DNA from: Sphingobacteriales bacterium
GTDB taxonomy: Bacteria > Bacteroidota > Bacteroidia > Chitinophagales > UBA2359
DNA: 64,000 bases
NCBI GenBank assembly: GCA_016718845.1
Contig: JADKCK010000029.1
Coordinates: 3,858 to 67,857, forward strand
Direction: 5' to 3'
Below, piece by piece: positions 1 through 9,286 of the stretch (positions within the stretch are counted from its first letter, which is position 1; every line of letters starts with the position of its first letter). The notes beneath the pieces are model-generated. The model did no database searches. It was not told where the DNA came from and worked only from the letters and a program-made list of their open reading frames with translations. A program made the translations under genes and the position numbers.

Positions 1-785
1 TAACTTAGGTTATAGCCATCAAAGTGCCACCATTCGTTGGGTATTGGTCGAAAATTGGCTTGTTGCATTACGGTTTTTAATAGGTTTCGGTTATCAACTT
101 GTTGTTGGTTTAGCATTCCTTGGTCGAGGTGTTGCTGATTGTAACGTGGTTGTGCCAATTTGCCCAAATAATCGTAGGGCGTACCCATATCAAGTGGGGT
201 ATTGTTTTGGGTATCAAAGATAGTTAGGTCGATGGCTACGCCGTAGTTGTGTATCGAGTGTTTTTGGGGCGATGCCACATATTTTTGTTTAGGTGTGCCT
301 TTTACTACGTTCCAAAGTTGCTGCTGTACGCTTAAAGGGCGGGCGCAATCGAGCAATAATAAGCTATAATTTGGGTGTTGTTGTTGCAGTTGATGTTGGG
401 CTTTTAGCAACATTTGGGCAACGGCGGGCTGTAGGTAGCACGATGCTAAATTACCGTACATATTTTTTTGGACGAAGTTATCGGTTGTGGCATAGCGTAA
501 ATCTACGTTTAATGTTGAGTCTAGGGTTTGCACATTTACTAGCCCAGCTTGTTGAAAAGCCGTTTCGATAGGCAAAAATTTAGTGGTATCGGGGCTTATT
601 TTTTTTGACTTTTTGGTGACATTTTCGTTACCCATAAGTCTTATACTTTGCTTTTTTACGGTGTCTATTTTAGGCGGTATAGTGTGCAAGCTGTCCTTTT
701 TTTGAGAATCGGTGTTGCAAGCAAGCACAGTAAATATGCAAAAAAAGGCAAAAAATAGGTGTTTTGGGCGATAATATTGGTTCAT
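1..785 (-). CDS. VanX/DdpX-like D-alanyl-D-alanine dipeptidase, lipoprotein (3' end cut by window edge)
   Basis: The minus-strand frame from ATG at 785 stays open to base 1, about 261 codons. It starts with a lipoprotein signal (hydrophobic run, then VLAC with Cys23) and carries the M15D/VanX signatures: LRYATTDNF, DCARPLSVQQQLW, the zinc-binding HSIHNYGVAIDLT, and EWWHFDGY near the end. Family members are zinc dipeptidases that hydrolyse D-Ala-D-Ala, used in peptidoglycan dipeptide recycling or, in vancomycin clusters, in resistance. No vanH/vanA ligase neighbours are visible, so a recycling or nutritional role in the periplasm is the better inference. The last two bases visible could begin a stop codon (TA-), so the gene may be almost complete. 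The start is the first ATG giving a proper lipobox. Confidence 0.85.
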   Translation of the reverse strand, partial: MNQYYRPKHLFFAFFCIFTVLACNTDSQKKDSLHTIPPKIDTVKKQSIRLMGNENVTKKSKKISPDTTKFLPIETAFQQAGLVNVQTLDSTLNVDLRYATTDNFVQKNMYGNLASCYLQPAVAQMLLKAQHQLQQQHPNYSLLLLDCARPLSVQQQLWNVVKGTPKQKYVASPQKHSIHNYGVAIDLTIFDTQNNTPLDMGTPYDYLGKLAQPRYNQQHLDQGMLNQQQVDNRNLLKTVMQQANFRPIPNEWWHFDGYNLS

Positions 786-912
786 TGGTTTTGTTTTTAT
801 GATAAAACCACATTGATACGTGTAATTTTAGGTTTTGTTTCGAGGTTTTATTTTTTTTTGCCTTTTGGCATAATTTTTGACAATAATCAGTTCAAATCAG
901 TAGTTTTTTATC

Positions 913-2394
913 ATGAGCAGCAAGCTTTTATCGTTACAGCAGTTACTAAAATCGTTGTCTATTTTTGAGGTCAGTATGTTAAAACAGCAACTGGTTCAGA
1001 GCGAGTCGTGTCTTGTAGATTTATTTCAAACATTGCAAGCTCATCTAAATAGTTCGGCAGAAGAATTACAGCAAGTTTTTGCTCATCGCGATTGTGCTCC
1101 GCTCAATTTATGTTCAGATGCACTATTAGCTATTGTTTTAAAAGTGTTAAGCACGGTAAAAATAAGCACTCAAGATGTAGTACGCGAGAAAATAGCTAAC
1201 ATTAGGTGTTTGTACGAAAAAAAGCAATTTGATTTGTGTGTTACATTTATAGAAGAAGCACAGCAAATAGCCTTGGAAAACGATTTATTGCAAGAATTGA
1301 GCGAGTTGTTTGAGTGGACAGAGATATTAATGCAGTACAATTTATATGCAATAACTAACAATACAACCTTTGCGAAACAGCGCTTGCTTGTTTACGAAAA
1401 ACTAGTTAACTATTGGCAATATAAACTACTTAGTTTAAGCACAACTGCCCGAAGCGAATCGGCAAATATGCGCATTGACTATACCAAACGTTTAAAGGTT
1501 TTGTTGCAAGACCCATTGCTCAAAAGCGAGGACAATGCCCTTTCAGTCAGGGCGAAAATACTATACAATACTATTATATGCAATATATCTCAAAGCTTAG
1601 AAAACTACGAAGATTTGCACAAAAGTTATAAACGTTTGTTAGACCTATACAGCGAAAACGATAATTACATTGTTCAAAACTGGCAATCATATATTAGTGT
1701 TATTGATAATTTTGCTCAAATATCTATTTATTTAAAGCAATATGATGATGCACTTATTATCAGCGATTTGCTCAAACAAATGGATAGATTATACGATTTT
1801 GTGAACGACAACCACTTAACATACGATTTATTAGCTCGGGCATATTATATTGACTTGCAAATTTACAAAAAAACAGCTAACGATGCTCAAATTTTAGCAA
1901 CTATTACCGAAGCCGAACAATGTTTGCAACAAGCCGATAGCCCAATAAGAAACGACTACAAAATTAGCCTTTTCTACGAAATAGCCGAGAGCCTATTTTG
2001 GTTTGATATGCCGCAAGATGCATTGATATATTTACATAAATTATCAGAAATCGTTAACAACACAAACACTTCGTATGTTATATATGGTAAGTTATTGGAA
2101 TTATTAGTTTTACATCGTTTGGGCGAAATGGAGGAGCTAAAAACCAGACTGCCCCAAAGTAAACAATCTTTGCGAGAAAACCGTATACTTTCGCGTTACG
2201 AAACCTTATTTATTGATTTTATTAGCAAATTGGCTGCATGTAAAACTAAGCAAGACCAATATGTAACGTATAAAGAATATGCCTTGTTGTTTAGGTCAAT
2301 TATGGATAGCTTTAAGTTCGATAATTATTTTAACATTACAGCTTGGCTCGAAAAGCAAATAAATAGCGTTGATGAAAACGAAGCAGTAGCCTAA
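913..2394 (+). CDS. Hypothetical helical-repeat (TPR-like) protein
   Basis: This 493-aa protein is not one I recognise. It is almost wholly alpha-helical by composition (Leu/Ile/Tyr/Glu/Gln-rich, few Gly or Pro), with several helix-turn-helix units in the second half resembling degenerate tetratricopeptide repeats, for example around QYDDALIISDLLKQMDRLYD and MPQDALIYLHKLSEIV. There is no signal peptide or membrane segment, so it is probably cytoplasmic. It stands alone, divergent from the VanX-like gene and convergent with the large T9SS protein, with two hairpin terminators behind it. A scaffold or protein-protein interaction role is only a guess from the repeat-like structure. Confidence 0.7.
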   Translation: MSSKLLSLQQLLKSLSIFEVSMLKQQLVQSESCLVDLFQTLQAHLNSSAEELQQVFAHRDCAPLNLCSDALLAIVLKVLSTVKISTQDVVREKIANIRCLYEKKQFDLCVTFIEEAQQIALENDLLQELSELFEWTEILMQYNLYAITNNTTFAKQRLLVYEKLVNYWQYKLLSLSTTARSESANMRIDYTKRLKVLLQDPLLKSEDNALSVRAKILYNTIICNISQSLENYEDLHKSYKRLLDLYSENDNYIVQNWQSYISVIDNFAQISIYLKQYDDALIISDLLKQMDRLYDFVNDNHLTYDLLARAYYIDLQIYKKTANDAQILATITEAEQCLQQADSPIRNDYKISLFYEIAESLFWFDMPQDALIYLHKLSEIVNNTNTSYVIYGKLLELLVLHRLGEMEELKTRLPQSKQSLRENRILSRYETLFIDFISKLAACKTKQDQYVTYKEYALLFRSIMDSFKFDNYFNITAWLEKQINSVDENEAVA

Positions 2395-2423
2395 TGGTTG
2401 TTTGGTTTTGTTTGATAATATAA

Positions 2424-2457
2424 AATGTTGCAAGTAAAAAACTTGCAACATTTTTTT
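2424..2457 (+). terminator. Rho-independent terminator after the helical-repeat gene
   Basis: The arms TGTTGCAAG and CTTGCAACA flank an A-rich loop and are followed by seven T. It lies 30 bp after the stop at 2394. The A run on the 5' side could let it work on the minus strand too. Confidence 0.75.
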
Positions 2458-2466
2458 GGCAAAGTA

Positions 2467-2506
2467 AATTGCCCCGCTTCCAATTACGGAAACGGGGCAA
2501 TTTTTA
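2467..2506. terminator. Second hairpin in the convergent spacer
   Basis: AATTGCCCCG pairs with CGGGGCAATT across a 19-base loop containing a further TTCC/GGAA match, followed by TTTTT on the plus strand. It sits between convergent genes and probably insulates both. Confidence 0.6.
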
Positions 2507-2534
2507 TGAATGCCTAAAGCACAAGGATACTAGC

Positions 2535-5500
2535 TTATTGTTGTTTAACAAAGCGACCAGTAGCTACTTCGTTACCATTGTTGATGGTAATAAAGTACAC
2601 ACCCGACGCATAAGCCGAAACATCTAATCTAATAGTATTAAAGCCTGTGTTAGCCTCTACATTTTGTGTTGATATCAATTTACCTTCTACGTTGTGGATG
2701 GTCATTGTAACCATATTTTTAGTAGCCGATGCAAAACCTACTTCGAGGTTAGCATTGGTAGGCACTGGCATTAGTTGAGTAATACCAAATTTGATTTCGC
2801 CACGAGTAAGGGTAATATCAACAGGAGCCGATTTTTGACCGTTAAAGTCGGTTTGTACTAAACGATAGTAGCTTAAACCCGCAGGAGCGTTTTTGTCTAG
2901 CAAATTGTAGTTTAAAACGTTTGAGCTGTTTCCTGCTCCATCAACGGTGGCTACTGGTGTAAAGTTGATACCGTCGGTTGAGCGAGAAATGGTAAAGTAA
3001 TCGTTGTTGTACTCGGTAGCTGTCGACCATTTAAGCAAGTTGCCATTCGACAATACTTCGCCTGTAAAGCTCAACAATTGGATAGGTGTGATTTTACAAT
3101 TGATAGTATCCGAAGAAACTTCGTTCGAAGTACAACCATTTTCATCTGTTACCATAAATTGATAAGTGCTGCCACCTTGGTAAGGTCCCCATATAGAAAC
3201 GGGTCCTGTAAATGAAGCGTTGGTATTTGTACCCATTACTTCGTATGTTTCGTCTGCATCGCGGCCAGTTACGGTTAATACAACGGTATATGTTTGGTCG
3301 ATGTCGTTACAGATAGCCTCACTTGCTAATACTAGCGGTGGTAAGAATGTAAGTTGCGTTGGTGTGCTTGCAGCGGTACACTCTGCATTGTCCAAATCGG
3401 GTAGGTTATCGCCGTTTTCGTCGGGTCCCACATAGGCTACTACACTGTAGGTAGTGTTGTAGTCCATGTTTGCATCATCAAAAGTAAATACTGCTGCTTG
3501 TGCAGCCGATGTTACATTTACTGATTGTAAGATGTTATTAGGATTAGCAGGATTGAACAATACATAAGTAGCTACTTCGCCGTCTTCGGTGTGTATTTCT
3601 AAACCATTTGACACAACTGATGCACTTTGACCAACACACAATGTTTGCGAGCCTGTCATGGCACCTGGCATTGGGTTACATACGGGGCAGTTAGGCGATA
3701 ACACAACGGTAACAAATTCGTCGCACAATGCACCGTCGCTATATACCGCAAAGTTAAATGGACCTTCGGCGCTACAAGGGAATGTTAAGTCGAAGGTAGC
3801 ATAACCTAACTCTGGGTCGTATACGGCATTAAATGGAGGCCAGCTTACCGAATATCCACCAAAACCACTATAGGTTGGGTAACCACCTGTAATTTGGAAG
3901 TGTACGATTTGGTCTGGACCATCGTATTCAATGGTATGAGTAACAACGATAGGGTTAAGTATCAAGAATTTATCGGCGCAGTTTATTGAGTAGCAACCGC
4001 TTAAGTTGTTGGTATTAGCACCAACGTTTAAACCTGTAATGTTACCATCTTCGTAATTTACGGCACATACTTGCCAGATACCCGGTGCTGGTGCAGGGAT
4101 AGGTGAGCCTGTATGGATAGCAGCAATATTACCTAAAGTATCTGTAACCACATATACTTGGGTAAAGTCGTTATCGTCGTTAAACGGAGATGATTGTAAT
4201 ACAAAGATAGATGCATCATCGCAATAAACAAATTTATCGTCTTCGCCTACAAAGTTAGATACTAAATCAATAGAACCTGCATTTGCCAAACAGCCACTAA
4301 ACAATACAGTTAAAGTACCTGTTGAGGTTTGACCTGCGTTGTCTTGGATAGTATAAGTAATAGTAATGCTACCTGTTGCACCAGCCGACGGAGTATAAAT
4401 TACGTTACCACCATTAACTGCTACTGTACCATTAGCTGGGTTAACAGTTGCACCTGTTAAGATGATGGCTCCGTTGTCGCTATCGTTGTTTATTACGTTT
4501 ACGGTAACTAAGGTAGTACCGGGTTCAACGGCAATAAAGTCGGATACTGCTGTTGGGGCAGGGTCGCAATCGGTTACAAACATAGTACGTGTGCCTGATA
4601 CAGCAGGACATTCGCCAGCGGCAGCAATTGAGTAAGTAATTACATAGCCACCAGTAGCTAAACCAGCACCGCTAAATGTGTTACCCGTTACGCCTGTACC
4701 CGACCATACACCACCTGGTGTACTTGTGCCTAATAATGTGTTTAAGTTAAAGGTAGTGTTACCTTCGCTAAGGCTGTTACAAACAGCAGTAGCTGGTGGA
4801 ACCAAAGCTACCACAGGTGGGTTAGTACAACCCGAGCAGTTAGCTGTCACCTCTTGATTGCTTATGCAACCATTGGCATCTTCAGCAGTAATTGTATAGG
4901 TGCCATTTGCTAATATAGTGCCATTACTTACCACGTTACCGTTTATAACAAAGGTATACGGAGCAGTACCACCTGTGGCACTAACACCCAAACCTGATAC
5001 ACAATTGTACGAGGCAGTTACGTTAATAGTTACGCCTGCACATGGGTCAACTATAATTGGGCAATCAACGGTAACATCTATTGAGCCAGTGCAACCATTG
5101 GCGTTAGTACCTGTAATGGTGTAAGTCATGCCGTCCATTACTGAATCGCCATTGCTTGCTGTAGAGCCATCGCCATAGGTATAGGCGACACCATCTTGGT
5201 TATTCAAGATTAGGGTAGCTACTCCGTTTTCGCAGCCATAAGATGCATCTACAGTAATAGTTACGCCTGCGCATGGGTCAAGTCCAGGGCAATCTACTGG
5301 ACCTGTGCTGTCAGAATCGCTACAGCCATCGGCGTTAGTAGCCACAATGGTATAGGTTACACCGTCAGTTAATACATCGCCAGTTGCAGCAGCGCCGCCG
5401 CCAGCGTAAGTATAATCAAATTGGAAATCTTGGTTGTTGATAACTAAGGTAGCTACGCCATCGGTACAGTCGTAGCCTGGGCTTACTGGAATAAGTACGC

Positions 5501-7196
5501 CTGCACATGGGTCAATTGCTGGGCAATCTACCACACCAATATTATCAGAGTCGGTACAACCATCGGCGTTAGTAACTACAATAATATAAGATGCACCGTC
5601 CATTAATACATCGCCATTAGCAGCAGCTCCGCCGCCAGCATAAGTATAATCTAATGTAGCATCTGGGTTTTCGATAATCAAGGTAGCTACGCCATCAATA
5701 CAGTTGTAACCTGCACTGATAGGAACAGCCACACCTGCACATGGGTCAACTGGTGGGCAATCTACTGGACCAGTGCTGTCAGAATCGCTACAGCCATCGG
5801 CGTTAGTAGCCACAATGGTGTAGGTTACACCATCAGTTAATACATCGCCAGTAGCAGCAGCGCCACCGCCAGCATAAGTATAATCTAATGTAGCATCTGG
5901 GTTGTTGATAACTAAGGTAGCCACGCCATTAGTACAGTCGTAGCCTGGGCTTACTGGAACAAGTACGCCTGCACATGGGTCAATTGCTGGGCAATCTACC
6001 ACACCAATATTATCAGAGTCGGTACAACCATCGGCGTTAGTAACTACAATAATATAAGATGCACCGTCCGTTAATACATCGCCATTAGCAGCAACACCGC
6101 CGCCATCGTATGTATAATCTAAAGTAGCATCTGGGTTTTCGATAATCAAGGTAGCTACGCCATCAATACAGTTGTAACCTGCACTGATAGGAACAGCTAT
6201 GCCAGCACATGGGTCAGTTGGGCAATCAACGGTTAATGCAGCAGTGGCATCGGCTACGTCACAAACGCCATTATCACTTATGGTAACAGTATAATTACCA
6301 TCTGCAAGTGTAGCACCTGCAGCAAGGCTGGTTGTGTAGGCACCTGTACCGCCGCTAATATTAAGGCTTAATCCACCGCCATTACAGCTATACGAAGCCG
6401 TTGCGGTGATAGGACCAACACCTAAGCATGGGTCAACGATTGGTGGGCAATCTACGTTAATAGCCGATGATGCACCCGCACAGCCATTGGCATCGGTTCC
6501 GATAACGAAATAAGTTTCGCCATCTTGCAATACATCGCCATTTACTACCTCAATGCCATCAATGGTGTAGGTTAGGTCAAAACTTGGGTTGGTTATGTCT
6601 AAGGTAGCCACCCCATCAACGCAGTTATAACCTGCATCTACGGTAATGTTTACGCCAGCGCAAGGATCAACAGCACATGCAACTGGTGTGTTAAACGGAC
6701 CAGGAGTTGGATCCAAGGGTACCTCGGCGAAATCTTGGTCGTAAATAAGTGTAAAGCCTAAACTGTTGTTAAAGCTCATGCCTGGGTCGCCGGCTGCCAC
6801 TACAGGGAAGCAAGCAGTGTAGGCAACAACGGGTGCCGAGGTGATAGAAGCGAAAACGGCGGTAAGGTGTTCGCAACTAGCATTAATAACACCTGGTGTG
6901 CTGATATTGACAGCTGTGTTATAATCTGTTGTACTAAACGCCGAATTAACCGTAACTGTAGGAGCGCCCAACACGGCTGTGTTGTAATTCACGAATGTTG
7001 CCCAACCCTCGGTATTGTAAGCAGCTCCGGCACTTTGCAATGTTACATCAATGCAAAATTGTGTGGGCGTAGCTCCATTACAAGTTGTGTTAGGATTGGC
7101 AAACTGTATGGTACTTGTGTTCTGACCAATGGCGTTTTGTATAAAGCCACAGCTTAACAGTAATACCAAAAGTGTAAAGAATTTTTTCAAATTCAT
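2535..7196 (-). CDS. Large secreted repeat protein with T9SS type A C-terminal sorting domain
   Basis: This 1553-aa protein has a signal peptide (residues 1-24, ending AIGQ). Residues ~25-165 form a cohesin-like beta domain (TIQFANPNTTC, FCIDVTLQ) related to the N-terminus of the upstream gene. Residues 177 to ~788 hold eight ~76-aa cysteine-containing repeats, each starting DPCAG or DPCLG and ending VDCP or similar. A cadherin/Ig-like 'VINNDSDNGAI' domain follows near 850-930, then beta-rich modules. The C-terminus (~1475-1553) is a T9SS type A sorting domain (MPVPTNANLEVGF, GVYFITINNG, final lysine-rich RFVKQQ). Such cargo crosses the outer membrane by T9SS and is anchored on the cell surface. 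The architecture suggests an adhesin or matrix component rather than an enzyme. The gene lies 126 bp downstream of 7323-8549 on the same strand and may be co-transcribed with it. Confidence 0.88.
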   Translation of the reverse strand: MNLKKFFTLLVLLLSCGFIQNAIGQNTSTIQFANPNTTCNGATPTQFCIDVTLQSAGAAYNTEGWATFVNYNTAVLGAPTVTVNSAFSTTDYNTAVNISTPGVINASCEHLTAVFASITSAPVVAYTACFPVVAAGDPGMSFNNSLGFTLIYDQDFAEVPLDPTPGPFNTPVACAVDPCAGVNITVDAGYNCVDGVATLDITNPSFDLTYTIDGIEVVNGDVLQDGETYFVIGTDANGCAGASSAINVDCPPIVDPCLGVGPITATASYSCNGGGLSLNISGGTGAYTTSLAAGATLADGNYTVTISDNGVCDVADATAALTVDCPTDPCAGIAVPISAGYNCIDGVATLIIENPDATLDYTYDGGGVAANGDVLTDGASYIIVVTNADGCTDSDNIGVVDCPAIDPCAGVLVPVSPGYDCTNGVATLVINNPDATLDYTYAGGGAAATGDVLTDGVTYTIVATNADGCSDSDSTGPVDCPPVDPCAGVAVPISAGYNCIDGVATLIIENPDATLDYTYAGGGAAANGDVLMDGASYIIVVTNADGCTDSDNIGVVDCPAIDPCAGVLIPVSPGYDCTDGVATLVINNQDFQFDYTYAGGGAAATGDVLTDGVTYTIVATNADGCSDSDSTGPVDCPGLDPCAGVTITVDASYGCENGVATLILNNQDGVAYTYGDGSTASNGDSVMDGMTYTITGTNANGCTGSIDVTVDCPIIVDPCAGVTINVTASYNCVSGLGVSATGGTAPYTFVINGNVVSNGTILANGTYTITAEDANGCISNQEVTANCSGCTNPPVVALVPPATAVCNSLSEGNTTFNLNTLLGTSTPGGVWSGTGVTGNTFSGAGLATGGYVITYSIAAAGECPAVSGTRTMFVTDCDPAPTAVSDFIAVEPGTTLVTVNVINNDSDNGAIILTGATVNPANGTVAVNGGNVIYTPSAGATGSITITYTIQDNAGQTSTGTLTVLFSGCLANAGSIDLVSNFVGEDDKFVYCDDASIFVLQSSPFNDDNDFTQVYVVTDTLGNIAAIHTGSPIPAPAPGIWQVCAVNYEDGNITGLNVGANTNNLSGCYSINCADKFLILNPIVVTHTIEYDGPDQIVHFQITGGYPTYSGFGGYSVSWPPFNAVYDPELGYATFDLTFPCSAEGPFNFAVYSDGALCDEFVTVVLSPNCPVCNPMPGAMTGSQTLCVGQSASVVSNGLEIHTEDGEVATYVLFNPANPNNILQSVNVTSAAQAAVFTFDDANMDYNTTYSVVAYVGPDENGDNLPDLDNAECTAASTPTQLTFLPPLVLASEAICNDIDQTYTVVLTVTGRDADETYEVMGTNTNASFTGPVSIWGPYQGGSTYQFMVTDENGCTSNEVSSDTINCKITPIQLLSFTGEVLSNGNLLKWSTATEYNNDYFTISRSTDGINFTPVATVDGAGNSSNVLNYNLLDKNAPAGLSYYRLVQTDFNGQKSAPVDITLTRGEIKFGITQLMPVPTNANLEVGFASATKNMVTMTIHNVEGKLISTQNVEANTGFNTIRLDVSAYASGVYFITINNGNEVATGRFVKQQ
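4830..6668 (-). repeat. Eight ~76-residue DPCAG repeats inside the T9SS protein
   Basis: The eight in-frame units each contain a conserved Cys pair and an NGC or DGC motif (ANADGCTDSD, TNADGCSDSD). Units 3-4 and 5-6 form a higher-order duplication: the same wording recurs 468 bp (156 codons) later, for example the segment at 5511 and again at 5979, almost without change. The near-identity at DNA level means a recent duplication or gene conversion. Confidence 0.85.
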
Positions 7197-7322
7197 AACT
7201 TTTTGTTTATTTATTAATTAGATAATTTTGTGGATGATTATTGAGCAAATGAAAATGATTATCTTTCGTTGGTTTTTCATCGACAGAATAAATGGCATCT
7301 TTTTGCTCAAATAAATAAGCTA

Positions 7323-8549
7323 TTAGGGAGCGATAGAAGTAACACCAAATTGTCCGTTGTTAACACGCCATTTAGCGTTTCTGTCTGCTACGTTTACGTT
7401 ACCGTTCATGTCGTAGTCGCCCGTTCTATAACCTAACAAAGAGTTTTGTGGTCTCCAAACGGCATTACGGTCGGCAATATTAATGGTCATATTACCATCG
7501 CCATTACCTGCTTTCATGGCGTAAATACCTGTTGTACCCATTTGTTTGGTTTGTTGTACGCTTGCAAAAGTTTGGGTACTTGTAGTTAAATCAACTACGG
7601 CTGCTGTTGGTATAGTTACCGATGTGGGTGTTACTACAGCCAAGTGATTGCGGTGGCGTACAATAAAATAATAGTTATTGCCCGACAATCCGCTAAACGA
7701 AAGTGTTGAGCCATCGGTGTTTACAATGCTACCATTGGTTAGCAATATAGCTGCTTTGGTAGCTACTATGTCGCTATTAGAGGTATTATTGGGGTCGTTA
7801 GATGCTTGTACTAATACCCAATCTACCATTTCGGTAGGCACAGTTGCAATTGACTCGCCGCCGTTGTAGTTATACGGAGCGCCAGTGTATGGTTGGGTAA
7901 GAGGTATGTTGCCACCTGTGTTTAGTGCTTTGTTCATATTTAGGTTGGCTACACTAAATGGTCCTTCTAAGAAAACTTTTAGCTGAACAGTAGCTGCTGT
8001 TGAGCAAGCAAAAGAGGCATTATTGCCAGTAGTTGTACCTAATGTATGCGACGAAGCAGGAGCATTAGCTTCGCTGTTAAAGCCTGTGTAGGTATTTACA
8101 AATTGCAAGTTAGGTGTTTGCGCTGTGCTTACAACTGTAAAACAAAACTGGGCAACATCTACCCACTCGGTGGTAACTGATAAGCTAGGGCTACCTGCCG
8201 CCGAGCCTAACAATATATTGTAGTTACCCTCGCCAGAGTTGCCTGTTTCGAGGCTAAAAAACTGTGGGGCGAAACCGTATCCATCGGCACTATCAAAATT
8301 AAGTGCCGTGAAAGTGGGGTTAGCGATAGACTGGGTATTGTACGAAAAAAATACCGTGCCGTTTCCAACTTTGAGCGAGCCAGTGCTTGCTTGCATTTGT
8401 ACAGTGGTGCAATACTGCGTGCCGGTGCAATTGCTATTGGCAAAACGCAGATTAACAGTACCTGCCGTAGCCTGAGCAATGCCCAAAAACGATAACAATA
8501 CTACTGCAATAGTAGCTTTAAGGCAAATAGGGTTGAAGTGCAACTTCAT
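7323..8549 (-). CDS. Secreted protein with cohesin-like N-terminus and dockerin-like C-terminus
   Basis: This 408-aa protein has an N-terminal signal peptide (to ~residue 29, AQATA). The cohesin-like beta domain (~31-165: VNLRFANSNCTG, YCTTVQMQAS, VAQFCFTVVS) parallels that of the downstream 1553-aa protein. After a linker and a second beta region, the last ~60 residues carry two Ca-binding loops of dockerin type, NGDGNMTINIAD and DYDMNGNVNVAD, each followed by RN..W. No clear T9SS sorting domain is seen. In cellulosomes such domains bind each other, but here no glycoside hydrolases are nearby. A structural surface or matrix role is inferred from the neighbour. Confidence 0.75.
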   Translation of the reverse strand: MKLHFNPICLKATIAVVLLSFLGIAQATAGTVNLRFANSNCTGTQYCTTVQMQASTGSLKVGNGTVFFSYNTQSIANPTFTALNFDSADGYGFAPQFFSLETGNSGEGNYNILLGSAAGSPSLSVTTEWVDVAQFCFTVVSTAQTPNLQFVNTYTGFNSEANAPASSHTLGTTTGNNASFACSTAATVQLKVFLEGPFSVANLNMNKALNTGGNIPLTQPYTGAPYNYNGGESIATVPTEMVDWVLVQASNDPNNTSNSDIVATKAAILLTNGSIVNTDGSTLSFSGLSGNNYYFIVRHRNHLAVVTPTSVTIPTAAVVDLTTSTQTFASVQQTKQMGTTGIYAMKAGNGDGNMTINIADRNAVWRPQNSLLGYRTGDYDMNGNVNVADRNAKWRVNNGQFGVTSIAP

Positions 8550-9286
8550 ATTGATAATTATTTACAAGTTTATAAACTATATTTAATTAGAACAGGGGGA
8601 TATTAGTTAATTTTTAGGTTAAATAAACCTTTTGGCGGTGCATTGTTAAGATATACCGCCAACTTTGGAGCAAATATACGGCATTATTTGACAACATTGG
8701 TAGTAAAATCAAAAATTCTGCTTGTTTTAGGTGTATAAAACGCAAAAAATGTTGTTTTGATGTGTTTTGGGGATGTTTTTTGCTGGATTATATGCTTTAT
8801 TGAGCCTATTTAGCTAATACAATTGCTAAACAATACGACAGAAAAAGTGTTTCTTTAAAAATCGTACAAATGTAAGCGCAATTGAAAGTAAAGTGGTATA
8901 TATTGGCTCTTTTTTTTCCAAATTATCAAATTTTTTTTTCAAACAAAAGTTTTTTGCCTTTACGAAAGGTTAAAGATAGGGGGTTTTGATAAATTTACCA
9001 AATATTTTGACCTAAAATTGTCAAAATTTAACAAATTGCGGTATATTGGTTGAAAAAAAACAAAAAAAGATTAAATTTAAAAATAAAATACTTTTTTTTA
9101 TTTTTTATAACTACCGACTATCAAAGTATAAATTAGCCAAACGGTAAATTAATTTAGTTAAACCCAAATAAAAATGTTCGGAAATAGCCTTAAAATGTAT
9201 TTCAACACTTTGGGCAAAAATACCTAACTTTGCAGCATAATTAGCCCAAATCAATCAATCTTCATCAAAGAAAAAAATAACCAATA
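8550..9286. other. AT-rich divergent intergenic region (737 bp)
   Basis: No reading frame in it looks coding. It has long T and A runs (8930-8960, 9050-9105). A TATATTTG box on the minus strand (8678-8671) and a TAACTTTG box on the plus strand (9225-9232) match the Bacteroidota -7 element and could serve the two divergent secreted-protein genes. Their nearest TTG/TTTG boxes are only 12-13 bp upstream, shorter than the usual ~20, so the promoters are tentative. Confidence 0.5.

Noticed and set aside
7323..8549. Cellulosome component because of the dockerin-like end
   Set aside because: No glycoside hydrolases or scaffoldin genes are nearby, and dockerin-like modules are common outside cellulosomes.
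8671..8694. -7/-33 pairs with short spacing upstream of 8549 (and similarly 9209-9232, 19422-19446, 44882-44907)
   Set aside because: The TAnnTTTG boxes are good but the TTG/TTTG boxes are only 12-14 bp away, shorter than the usual ~20, so I did not list them as full promoters.
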